Source: JAKQHY01 sp034429675
GTDB taxonomy: Bacteria > Chloroflexota > Anaerolineae > B4-G1 > SLSP01
Assembly: GCA_034429675.1 (NCBI GenBank)
Contig: DAOUFX010000198.1
Location: 1 to 15,209 of the forward strand
Direction of reading: 5' to 3'
Length of the DNA: 15,209 nt
Within the stretch, counting starts at the first letter, position 1; each line of letters begins with the position of its first letter. A program made the translations under genes and the position numbers. The notes under the pieces were generated by a model. It had not been told where the DNA came from, searched no databases, and saw nothing but the letters and a program-made list of their open reading frames with translations. This document shows, in pieces, positions 8,297 to 15,209 of this stretch.

Positions 8297-10351
8297 ATGG
8301 CCGACACAAACTTTACCGACCTCGAAATCCGTATCTTCGCAGCGCAGGATGAAGGCTATGCGGTAGAAATCACCCTGGGCGGGCAACAAGAGTTCCCGCG
8401 CGGCTATCTCGGCGCCGATATCGTCTCCTGGATGGCGAGCGGCGACCCGCTGGCCGACGGGCAAAAGCTGCTCGACGCCCTGCTGGCCGATCCCAACCTG
8501 CGCAGCGCCCGGGCCGCAGCGCGCGGGCAGGCGCCGCAACGCCGCCTGCGCTTGCGCATTGATCCGGCCGCCGCCGAGTTGCACACATTGCCCTGGGAAC
8601 TGCTGTGCGAGGATGCCGTCATGCTCTCCGCCAACGCTGCCACCCCCTTCTCGCGTTACCTTCCCGTCGCGCTGCCCTGGGGCGGCGCGGTGGAGGCGCA
8701 CCCCATCCGCGTGCTGGTCGTCATCGCCAACCCCGACAATCTGCAATCCCAATACAACCTCGCGCCGCTGAACGTGGAGCAGGAACGCGCCGCACTGGAA
8801 GCCGCTCAGGCTTCCGGGGACGTGGCGATGACCTTTCTCGACGCGCCGGCAACCCTGGAACGCATCGAAGAAGCCATGCGCGACGGCTACCACGCGCTAC
8901 ATTACGTGGGACACGGCGCGTTCAACAGCCGGCGCGGGCAGGCGGCGCTCTACCTGCAAGACGCTGCCGGCGCAACACAGATCGCGCCTGACGACGCCTT
9001 CATCGGGATGCTGGCGCGGCAGCCGGCGCGCCCGCGCCTGATCTTCCTGGCGGCGTGCCAAAGCGCCGCGCGCGACACTGCCGACGCCTTCCGCGGGCTC
9101 GGCCCCCGGCTGATCGCTGCCGGCGTCCCGGCGGTGGTCGCCATGCAGGACTTCGTGGCCATCGAGACGGCGCGCAGACTCGGCGCGGCGTTCTACGGGC
9201 GGCTGGCGGAACACGGCGCCGTAGACCTGGCGCTCAACGAGGCGCGCAGCACGCTCCTGACCGGCGGCCGCCCGGACGCCGCCGTGCCGGTGCTCTTCAT
9301 GCGGCTCAGGTCGGGCCAGGTGTGGAGCGCCGAAGCCGACGCCCACGGCCAACTGCTCGGCGCCGCCAACCCGCGCGTTTTCTGGAGCGGCCTGCTGCGC
9401 AACATCCAGCAGGGCCAGGTGACGCCCATCGTCGGGCCGCGCGTCCACGGGGAGTGGCTGCCCACCCCACTAGAAATCGCCGACCGCTGGGCGGAGGAAC
9501 ACGGTTATCCCTTCCCCGACCGGGACAGTCTGCCGCGCGTGGCACGCTACATGGCCAGCAGCCAGGGCGAGGATTTCCCGCGCGACCAGCTCTTGTACCT
9601 GCTGCAAGATGACCTCCTCGCGCGGCTGCCCGAAGCGCTGCGCCCGCGCCAGAAATTCGCGACGCTGACCGAACTGGTCGAGACGGTAGGCTGGCAGACG
9701 TTGACGTCCGCCAATCCCAACGAGATACACCGGGTGCTGGCAAGCCTGAACCTGCCCATCTATCTGACCACCAATCCCGACAGCTTTATGGTCGAAGCCT
9801 TGAAAGCGGCGGGCAGGCAACCCGACCGCGAGCTGTGCCGTTGGAACGAATGGCTGGACGCCTGGCCCTCGCGCTTCGAGAACGACCCCGACTACGAGCC
9901 GTCGCCGGAGTCGCCGCTGGTGTACCATCTGTTCGGCAGCGACGAAGAACTCAATTCGCTGGTCGTGACCGAAGACCATTACCTGGACTACCTGGTGCGC
10001 ATCTCGGCGCAGATGACCCGCATCCCCAACCGGATATGGGCCTCGCTGACCGACAACGCGCTGCTCTTCGTCGGCTTCAGCCTCGAAGATTGGGAGTTCC
10101 GCGTCGTCCTGCGCGGCCTGGTCGCGACGCGCGACCGCAGGCGCAAGCTCAAACACGTGGGCGTCCAACTGGAAATGGAAGGCGCGGGGGAAACGGAAAC
10201 CGAGGCCGTCCAGACCTTCTTGCAGCAATACTTTCAAGAAGCGGACATCAACATCTTCTGGGGAACGCCTGCGCAGTTCATGGCCGAACTGCGCGAGCAA
10301 ATGGAAGGTTCTGTCCACAACATAAATCCAAGGGGTAACCATGCAAAATAA
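8297..10351 (+). CDS. CHAT-domain protease fused to a SIR2-like domain
   Basis: A 684-residue probable effector. Residues 1-95 are an uncharacterised N-terminal region. Residues about 96-335 form a CHAT (caspase-like, clan CD) peptidase with the catalytic pair His206 (LHYVGHGAF) and Cys254 (IFLAACQSA) in place. Residues about 370-665 read as a SIR2-like domain: PIVGPRV (378-383), LTTNPDS (490-496), VYHLFGS (542-548), LVVTEDHYLDYL (555-566) and LLFVGFSLEDWEFR (589-602). In NAD-hydrolysing relatives the HLFG site is usually HG, so the expected catalytic His is Phe546 here, and the glycine-rich motif is also weak. No signal peptide or membrane helix is seen. It overlaps the next gene by 11 bp, so the two are translated together. 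The domain calls are good; protease activity, target and any NAD role are inference. Confidence 0.85.
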   Translation: MADTNFTDLEIRIFAAQDEGYAVEITLGGQQEFPRGYLGADIVSWMASGDPLADGQKLLDALLADPNLRSARAAARGQAPQRRLRLRIDPAAAELHTLPWELLCEDAVMLSANAATPFSRYLPVALPWGGAVEAHPIRVLVVIANPDNLQSQYNLAPLNVEQERAALEAAQASGDVAMTFLDAPATLERIEEAMRDGYHALHYVGHGAFNSRRGQAALYLQDAAGATQIAPDDAFIGMLARQPARPRLIFLAACQSAARDTADAFRGLGPRLIAAGVPAVVAMQDFVAIETARRLGAAFYGRLAEHGAVDLALNEARSTLLTGGRPDAAVPVLFMRLRSGQVWSAEADAHGQLLGAANPRVFWSGLLRNIQQGQVTPIVGPRVHGEWLPTPLEIADRWAEEHGYPFPDRDSLPRVARYMASSQGEDFPRDQLLYLLQDDLLARLPEALRPRQKFATLTELVETVGWQTLTSANPNEIHRVLASLNLPIYLTTNPDSFMVEALKAAGRQPDRELCRWNEWLDAWPSRFENDPDYEPSPESPLVYHLFGSDEELNSLVVTEDHYLDYLVRISAQMTRIPNRIWASLTDNALLFVGFSLEDWEFRVVLRGLVATRDRRRKLKHVGVQLEMEGAGETETEAVQTFLQQYFQEADINIFWGTPAQFMAELREQMEGSVHNINPRGNHAK
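10331..10351 (+). promoter_or_regulatory. 11-bp gene overlap with internal ribosome site (translational coupling)
   Basis: AGGGG (10331-10335) lies inside the end of the CHAT-SIR2 gene, 5 bases before the ATG at 10341. The upstream stop TAA is at 10349-10351. Overlap in different frames with a ribosome site inside the first gene usually gives coupled translation and stoichiometric products. Confidence 0.7.
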
Positions 10352-13300
10352 CCCGTACGTCGGCCCTCGCCCTTATACCCACGCTGACCGCGATAACTTC
10401 TACGGACGTAACCGCGAAGCGCGCGACCTCCTCGATATGCTGATTGCAGAGCGAGCGGTGCTATTCTACGCTCAATCCGGCGCAGGGAAGTCTTCCCTGC
10501 TCAACGCCAGGGTCATCCCCGAACTCGAAGCGCGTGGGTTCCGCGTCTTGCCGCCGTTGCGCGTGGGCAGCGAAGCGCCGCCCGGGATTGACGCCGCAGC
10601 CATCCCCAACATTTTCGTCTTCAGCACCCTGCTTTCCCTGGCCGACCCGGACACGCCGCCGGCGACGTTGACCGGCCACACCCTGCTCGCATTTTTGCAG
10701 TCCCTCAACCTCACCACTCCCCGTCATTCCGAACGCAGTGAGGAATCTCAAACAGACGCAGCCTCCACCGCTCCTATCTTGCCCGTCCTCATCTGGGATC
10801 AGTTTGAGGAATTGTTCACCACCCATCGCGATCGCTGGGAGGAAGCCGCCGATTTCTTCGCGCAGGTAGCGGACGCGCTGGAGGGCATCCCGGAATTGGG
10901 CGTCGTCTTCGTCATGCGCGAGGATCACATCGCCGCCGTCGAACCCTACGCGCCCCGGCTGCCCCGCCGCCTGCGCGCCCGCTTCCGCATGGAACGCCTG
11001 GGCTACGCGGGCGCGCTGGAAGCGATCCGCAGCCCCGCCCTGCGCGCCGGTTGCCCCTTTGCAGAAGGCGCGGCGGAGCAACTGGTGGACAACCTGCGCC
11101 GGATCAAAACGCAGGAAGCAGGGGGCCGGGCGCAAGACGTCGGGCTGGGGCCTTACGTCGAACCGGTGCAGTTGCAGGTGGTGTGCAGTCGCCTGTGGCA
11201 AAATCTCCCGGAGCAAGAAGATCACCTGATCCAGTGGGAAGAAGTCGCGCAATTCGGCGACGTAGACCAGGCATTGACCGATTTCTACGAAGAGACCCTG
11301 CGGCAGACCAGCCAGGTTTGGCAGAAGCAGCCCGGCCCGACCGTGACCGAACGCAACCTGCGCCGTTGGTTTGGCGAGGAACTCATCACCCCGATGCAGA
11401 CGCGCGGTCTGGTGCTGCGCGGCGCAGCAAGCACCGGCGGGCTGCCCAACGCGGCGGTGGATGCGCTGGAAGCGGCGCACATCATCCGGGCGGAAGCGCG
11501 CGCCGGCGCCCGTTGGTACGAGCTGTGTCACGACCGCCTGGTGGAGCCGGTATTGGCATCCAACCGCGCCTGGGAAGAAGCGCGCCAGACGCCGCTGCGC
11601 CTGGTTGCCCGGCAGTGGCAAGAGACGGGCGACAACTCGCTGTTGTATCGCGGGGCGGCGCTCAAAGAGGCGCTGCGCGCCCTCGAACAAGCGGACGCCG
11701 AGCCTTACGAGCGCGATTTCATCGCCGCCAGCCGGCAGGACGAGCAAGCCCGTATTCGCAGGCAGCGGCTGACCCTGGTAGGCGTGGCGGCGGGCGCGGT
11801 CATCGTCGTCCTCATGACCGTGCTGACCATCCTGGCGGTGAACGGGCAACGCATCGCCAAAGTCGCCCAGGCCACGGCGGAAGTGAAACGGCAAGAGGCC
11901 GAATCCGCTTGGGTGACGGCGGAAGCCCGCCGCGTCGAAGCCGAGGAGGCCCAGGCTAGAGCAGAGGAACAAGCGCGCATCGCCCTCGCACAGCGGCTGG
12001 CGGCCCAGGCGCAGAACGAGATGAACAGCTTGAACCCGGACCTGGCGCAATTGCTGGCGATTGAGGCACTGAAAACCCGACCGCTTCCGGAGGTACAGAA
12101 ACAATTACGGGTAATCCTGGCGACGCCCCAAACTACTCGATGGATTCTGAACGGCCATCAGAGCAGTGTTCACAGTGTGCGCTGGGATCCAACAGGACAA
12201 TACGCAGCCACCGGCGATGAGGACGGCGTGGTAAAGATTTGGAACGCCCAAACCGGGGAACCGGTAGAAGATCTGGTCGGCCATACCGACTGGATTCAGA
12301 GTATGGCTTGGAGTGCGGACGGCGCATTTCTGCTCACCGCCGGTTTGGATGGAATCGTCCAGATGTGGGACGTAGCGGAGGGGCAACAACGCTTCACCCT
12401 GGAACATCCCGACATGGTGTACGATGCCGCCTGGAGTCACGACCAGAGCCGTATCGCCACCGCCTGCGATGATGGCCAGGCGCGCATTTGGGACGCAGCT
12501 ACCGGCGAGTTGCTGCTGACGCTCACCGACAACGAAGGCTATGTACGGCAAGTGACCTGGAACAAGGATGACCGCCGCATTCTGACCGCCGGTACGGGCG
12601 GCAGCATCCGCATCTGGGACGCCCTCAGCGGCGACGAACTGCTCGAATTCGCAGGATACCCCGGCTGGGTTCGCTATGGTAGCTGGAGCCCGGACGAGCG
12701 CCTTTTGGCGACCATAGAGGACGGCGGCCTGGTTCAGATTTGGGATGCCCAAACCGGGGAGCTAAAGTATGAACTCATCGGCCATGTTGACACAGTCGAA
12801 CGTGTCGCGTGGAACCAAGACGGCAACCGCCTCCTGACGGTTGGAAGAGATCAGGCCGGATATATTTGGGATGCAGAGACCGGAGAAATGGAATGCGTCT
12901 TGATCGGACACACGAAAGAAATTCTGGTGGGCATGTGGATATCCGACGATACAATCATCCTCACCGCCAGCCGGGATAAAACCGTACGGCTCTGGGATGC
13001 CGCGACAGGGAATGAACTGATGACTCTGGCGGGGCATCAGGGCAGAATTCTCGACGCAGACTTGAGCCCCGACGGAGCCTCCATTCTGACCGGCAGTGAA
13101 GATCAGACGGCGCGCATCTGGGAACTGTCTTTGGCCGACGCCCCACGCGGGGAGTTGCCTGTCTTCTCCACCTATAGCGATTGGGGGGTTCAGGATATGG
13201 CTTTGGACGCCTCCGGGCGTTTGCTCATGGTGGGAGATGGGGAAGGCGTCGTACACGTGTGGGATGTCGTGACCGGCGCCCCCAAGCTCACCTTGGGAGA

Positions 13301-14327
13301 ACCCGGCGGCTATATCTGGCATATTTCCTGGAGCCCAGATGGGGCACAGATTGCAACGGCCTATGACGGCGGAACGGCCCGCATCTGGGACGCAAAAACC
13401 GGAGAGATGGTATGGCAGTTGGAGGGTCATATCGGCGACGTCTATGGCGTTTTCTGGAACAGAGATGGAACGCGTCTGTTGACAATAGGCGCGGACGGCG
13501 CCGCCTGTATCTGGAATACAACGAACGGTGAACATCTTCATACCCTGATCGGACATGAGGGTAGCATTCACACCGGCGCCTGGAGTCCACTGGAGGGGCC
13601 GGATGGGCAAACGTGGGTCCTCACCGGCGCATCAGACAATACGGCGCGGGTATGGGACGCGGAAACCGGGGACCTCGTGCAAACACTTGAGGAACATACC
13701 GCCGCAGTTTCTCATGTGCTGTGGAGCGCCGACGGCCGGCGCATCGTGACCGCCGGTCAGGATGGGATGGGATACATCTGGGACACCGCCAGGGGGCGGC
13801 TCTTACATAGCCTTGAAGGACATATCGGGGCAATCAACAGCGTCAAATGGAGCTCCGATGGCCGCTGGTTGCTCACCGGAGGCGAAGATCACACGGCGAG
13901 GATATGGGATGCGGAGACAGGCGCGGCGTTGGCCATATTGAAAGGACACAGCGGTGAAATCTCTGATGTTGAGTGGAGCGCCGATGGACAGCGAATTTTG
14001 ACGGCTTCGGGGGATGGAACGGCAAGGCTGTGGAGCATTTCGGCGTCTGGCAACACCGATTCCGAAGCCATACAGACGTTAGCCACATTCGCGGGCCACA
14101 TGGGAAGCATCACCGATATAGTGTGGAATGCCGATGAAAGCCGCGTGTTCACCATCGGTCTCGACGACAACAACGTGCGACAGTTCTACGTCGCACTGGA
14201 TGACCTGCTCACGGCCGCCTGCGAGCAAACATTGCGCAACATGACGCAGACGGAGTGGGAACAAATGATGGAAGAACAAGGCCCGTATCAGGCCACTTGC
14301 CCCAATCTGCCCGGCGCAGACGAGTAA
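10341..14327 (+). CDS. nSTAND NTPase with transmembrane helix, coiled coil and about 16 WD40 repeats
   Basis: A 1328-residue probable sensor/switch partner of the CHAT-SIR2 protein. It begins with the family signature NPYVGPRPYTHADRDNFYGR. Walker A follows (AQSGAGKSS, Lys50), then Walker B (VLIWDQFEEL, Asp153) and a conserved VMREDHIAA block (191-199). A winged-helix-like region with WYELCHDRLVEPVL lies at about 334-413. One strong hydrophobic helix (477-501) and a charged Ala/Glu-rich coiled coil (about 505-555) lead into about 16 WD40 blades (about 603-1283). The C-terminal tail ends in TCPNLP, a feature I associate with this family in Chloroflexota and cyanobacteria. Two oddities are an in-frame repeat peptide between Walker A and B (128-137) and a visible drop in GC from about 12050 on. 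STAND proteins typically oligomerise on ligand binding. Ligand and action are unknown. Confidence 0.9.
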   Translation: MQNNPYVGPRPYTHADRDNFYGRNREARDLLDMLIAERAVLFYAQSGAGKSSLLNARVIPELEARGFRVLPPLRVGSEAPPGIDAAAIPNIFVFSTLLSLADPDTPPATLTGHTLLAFLQSLNLTTPRHSERSEESQTDAASTAPILPVLIWDQFEELFTTHRDRWEEAADFFAQVADALEGIPELGVVFVMREDHIAAVEPYAPRLPRRLRARFRMERLGYAGALEAIRSPALRAGCPFAEGAAEQLVDNLRRIKTQEAGGRAQDVGLGPYVEPVQLQVVCSRLWQNLPEQEDHLIQWEEVAQFGDVDQALTDFYEETLRQTSQVWQKQPGPTVTERNLRRWFGEELITPMQTRGLVLRGAASTGGLPNAAVDALEAAHIIRAEARAGARWYELCHDRLVEPVLASNRAWEEARQTPLRLVARQWQETGDNSLLYRGAALKEALRALEQADAEPYERDFIAASRQDEQARIRRQRLTLVGVAAGAVIVVLMTVLTILAVNGQRIAKVAQATAEVKRQEAESAWVTAEARRVEAEEAQARAEEQARIALAQRLAAQAQNEMNSLNPDLAQLLAIEALKTRPLPEVQKQLRVILATPQTTRWILNGHQSSVHSVRWDPTGQYAATGDEDGVVKIWNAQTGEPVEDLVGHTDWIQSMAWSADGAFLLTAGLDGIVQMWDVAEGQQRFTLEHPDMVYDAAWSHDQSRIATACDDGQARIWDAATGELLLTLTDNEGYVRQVTWNKDDRRILTAGTGGSIRIWDALSGDELLEFAGYPGWVRYGSWSPDERLLATIEDGGLVQIWDAQTGELKYELIGHVDTVERVAWNQDGNRLLTVGRDQAGYIWDAETGEMECVLIGHTKEILVGMWISDDTIILTASRDKTVRLWDAATGNELMTLAGHQGRILDADLSPDGASILTGSEDQTARIWELSLADAPRGELPVFSTYSDWGVQDMALDASGRLLMVGDGEGVVHVWDVVTGAPKLTLGEPGGYIWHISWSPDGAQIATAYDGGTARIWDAKTGEMVWQLEGHIGDVYGVFWNRDGTRLLTIGADGAACIWNTTNGEHLHTLIGHEGSIHTGAWSPLEGPDGQTWVLTGASDNTARVWDAETGDLVQTLEEHTAAVSHVLWSADGRRIVTAGQDGMGYIWDTARGRLLHSLEGHIGAINSVKWSSDGRWLLTGGEDHTARIWDAETGAALAILKGHSGEISDVEWSADGQRILTASGDGTARLWSISASGNTDSEAIQTLATFAGHMGSITDIVWNADESRVFTIGLDDNNVRQFYVALDDLLTAACEQTLRNMTQTEWEQMMEEQGPYQATCPNLPGADE
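10722..10749 (+). repeat. Dispersed 'RHSERSEESQ' repeat inserted in frame
   Basis: CGTCATTCCGAACGCAGTG followed by AGGAATCTC matches, from memory, a repeat seen in spacers of many unrelated bacteria (GTCATTCCGAGCG.AG.GAGGAATC). It has a short ATTCC / GGAAT stem (10726-10730 with 10742-10746). In this frame it encodes RHSERSEESQ, a peptide that appears in databases wherever the repeat is translated. It lies in the poorly conserved stretch between Walker A and Walker B and leaves the frame open. Confidence 0.85.
12147..14190 (+). repeat. Array of about 16 WD40-blade coding units (about 126 bp each)
   Basis: Each unit follows GH...V..V.W..DG..LLT...DG...IWDA.TGE....L with about 42-residue spacing. 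I count 15 regular blades plus a degenerate last one ending near QFYVALDD. Blades 8, 12 and 15 are longer. The units are clearly diverged from one another, so this is not a recent tandem amplification. Sixteen blades would fit two eight-bladed or two seven-bladed propellers plus extra blades. Confidence 0.85.
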
Positions 14328-14420
14328 AAAAATCCTCCCAACTGCGCTCGCCAGCTCAGACTATTCTTGGAGAAAAGACAAGAGAGGGTGCGCGGGGGCG
14401 TCGCGATATAAAACTCGCGG

Positions 14421-15113
14421 TCAGCCCCACTTCTCCCGAAACCGCGCCGGCGCATCTTTCAAAATCGCGTCGCCGTGGGCCAGACAGGCTACCTGGAAAT
14501 CCATCGTTCCGATCCGCGCCAGTGTGCGCTCGCCTTCATCGAAATCTTCAAAGAGCGGGGGATAGCCCAACCGGAAGAATGCGGCCGCGGCGTCGCCCAC
14601 AAAGAGCACGCCGCCGTGTCGCGGCCACAGATACGACAAATGCCCGGCGGTGTGGCCGGGCGTGGGCACGACGGTCAGCCCGCCGGCCACCACCTCGCCG
14701 CCGTTCACCTCACGGTCTACCACAAACGACTCCGCCCGTGACGCCTGCGCGTTCTTCATTAATACATTGAAGAGCAATTTGTTCGCCCATCCCGGCGCGG
14801 GGCTGATCGGGCGCAGCGACAACCCCTCGCGCAAGTCGCCGGCGGTGACCGGATGCGCCATCGTGATCGCGCCGGTCACCTTCTTGAGCGCCGCCAGGCC
14901 GCCGACGTGGTCAATGTGAGCGTGCGTGATCAAGATGTAGCGCACATCCTCCGGCTTGCGGCCCAAAGTTTGCAGCGCCGACAGAATCTTCGCCTCGCGG
15001 TGTGGCATGCCGGTGTCAATCAACACCAACCCCTCGTCGCCCTCCACCAAGAACACATTCACGCCGCCCAACGCGACGCCGTGTACGCCCGGAACGATTT
15101 CTTTAATGGACAC
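14421..15113 (-). CDS. Metallo-beta-lactamase-fold hydrolase
   Basis: A 230-residue soluble protein with the whole MBL metal site: THAHIDH (His64, His66, Asp68, His69), PGHTAGH (His154), VGDA (Asp174) and LAHGD (His213). Order and length fit the glyoxalase II-like/general hydrolase branch. The substrate cannot be read from the sequence, and it is not evidently an antibiotic lactamase. The start is GTG at 15111-15113, set by a strong GAGGAGG (15120-15126) six bases upstream; no better in-frame start is seen. It is convergent with the WD40 gene. The 93-bp gap between them (14328-14420) shows no convincing terminator, only an imperfect CGCGA/CTCGCG pairing near 14402-14419. Its leader comes from the repeat element. 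A functional link to the CHAT/nSTAND pair is not supported beyond position. Confidence 0.92.
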   Translation of the reverse strand: MSIKEIVPGVHGVALGGVNVFLVEGDEGLVLIDTGMPHREAKILSALQTLGRKPEDVRYILITHAHIDHVGGLAALKKVTGAITMAHPVTAGDLREGLSLRPISPAPGWANKLLFNVLMKNAQASRAESFVVDREVNGGEVVAGGLTVVPTPGHTAGHLSYLWPRHGGVLFVGDAAAAFFRLGYPPLFEDFDEGERTLARIGTMDFQVACLAHGDAILKDAPARFREKWG

Positions 15114-15119
15114 AGAGCA

Positions 15120-15144
15120 CCTCCTCGGAAAATAGCGTTTAGCT
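15120..15144 (-). promoter_or_regulatory. Repeat-derived leader and ribosome site of the MBL-fold gene
   Basis: On the minus strand AGCTAAACGCTATTTTC (15128-15144) is followed by GAGGAGG and the GTG start. The 17 bases are identical to the leader of the CHAT-SIR2 gene at 8259-8275. This shows the arm of the repeat element facing outward into a gene on each side. Confidence 0.6.
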
Positions 15145-15209
15145 TTCAGGTTTTAGCCGTTAGCCGGATATAAGGGAAGTGTTTGCGCGGGCGGGGGTAC
15201 CCGCCCGCG
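15128..15209. repeat. GGTACC palindromic element, copy 3 (cut by window end)
   Basis: GCGTTTAGCTTT, then TTTAGCCGTTAGCCGGATATAA, then the palindrome TTTGCGCGGGCGGG / CCCGCCCGCG (15182-15209) match copy 2 in the same orientation over 75 aligned columns, with three substitutions and two single-base gaps. The far half of the element lies beyond the window. Confidence 0.85.

Noticed and set aside
10461..12104. Minus-strand 547-aa open frame opposite the nSTAND domain
   Set aside because: No motif is seen, and the opposite strand has Walker A, Walker B and a winged-helix region. It is a codon-bias shadow.
12147..14190. CRISPR-like or recent tandem DNA repeat
   Set aside because: Periodicity is at protein level (WD40 blades); units are diverged and have no identical repeats or spacers.
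14255..14770. Plus-strand 171-aa frame across the WD40/MBL junction
   Set aside because: Arg-rich, begins inside the WD40 gene and runs antisense through the MBL gene; no family likeness.
14421..15113. Calling the MBL-fold protein a beta-lactamase resistance gene
   Set aside because: The motif set is shared by many hydrolases, there is no signal peptide, and nothing indicates antibiotic substrates.

Overview
The window is GC-rich, densely coded bacterial DNA. I infer a member of the Chloroflexota (Anaerolineae-like). The pointers are a long multi-pass sensor kinase, an nSTAND-TM-WD40 giant with a 'TCPNLP' tail, an 'RHSERSEESQ' repeat peptide, and spacers packed with short palindromic or tandem repeats. 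No rRNA, tRNA or marker gene is present, so the phylum is an inference.

Left part (1-3100): a palindromic repeat lies near the edge. It is followed by a minus-strand NarX/LiaS-type sensor histidine kinase. A 227-bp divergent promoter region holds one promoter per direction and a 20-bp perfect palindrome.

Pyrimidine part (3101-8152, all plus strand): pyrC (dihydroorotase), a Rho-independent terminator, pyrB (aspartate carbamoyltransferase), a pyrF-pyrE fusion (OMP decarboxylase followed by orotate phosphoribosyltransferase), a 5'-truncated GNAT acetyltransferase remnant, and pyrD (dihydroorotate dehydrogenase, class 1). Together they cover de novo UMP synthesis from carbamoyl phosphate onward. 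carAB, pyrI and pyrK are not in the window. PyrC and PyrB both read like the DHO and ATC domains of animal/fungal CAD and stand in the same order. Each spacer between the pyr genes carries a different low-complexity inverted or tandem repeat.

Right part (8153-15209): a two-gene unit overlapping by 11 bp. The first gene encodes a CHAT (caspase-like) protease joined to a SIR2-like domain. The second encodes a 1328-aa nSTAND NTPase with a membrane helix, coiled coil and about 16 WD40 blades. The pair looks like a sensor/effector conflict or cell-death module, resembling caspase plus apoptosome in layout. A minus-strand metallo-beta-lactamase-fold hydrolase follows convergently. Two same-orientation copies of a palindromic element (8138-8210 and 15135-15209, about 93% identical) bracket this segment. 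The element also supplies the last codons of pyrD and near-identical leaders to the CHAT-SIR2 and MBL-fold genes.

The best candidate for a little-described system is the CHAT-SIR2 / nSTAND-WD40 pair bounded by these repeats. Function is inferred from domain architecture only.
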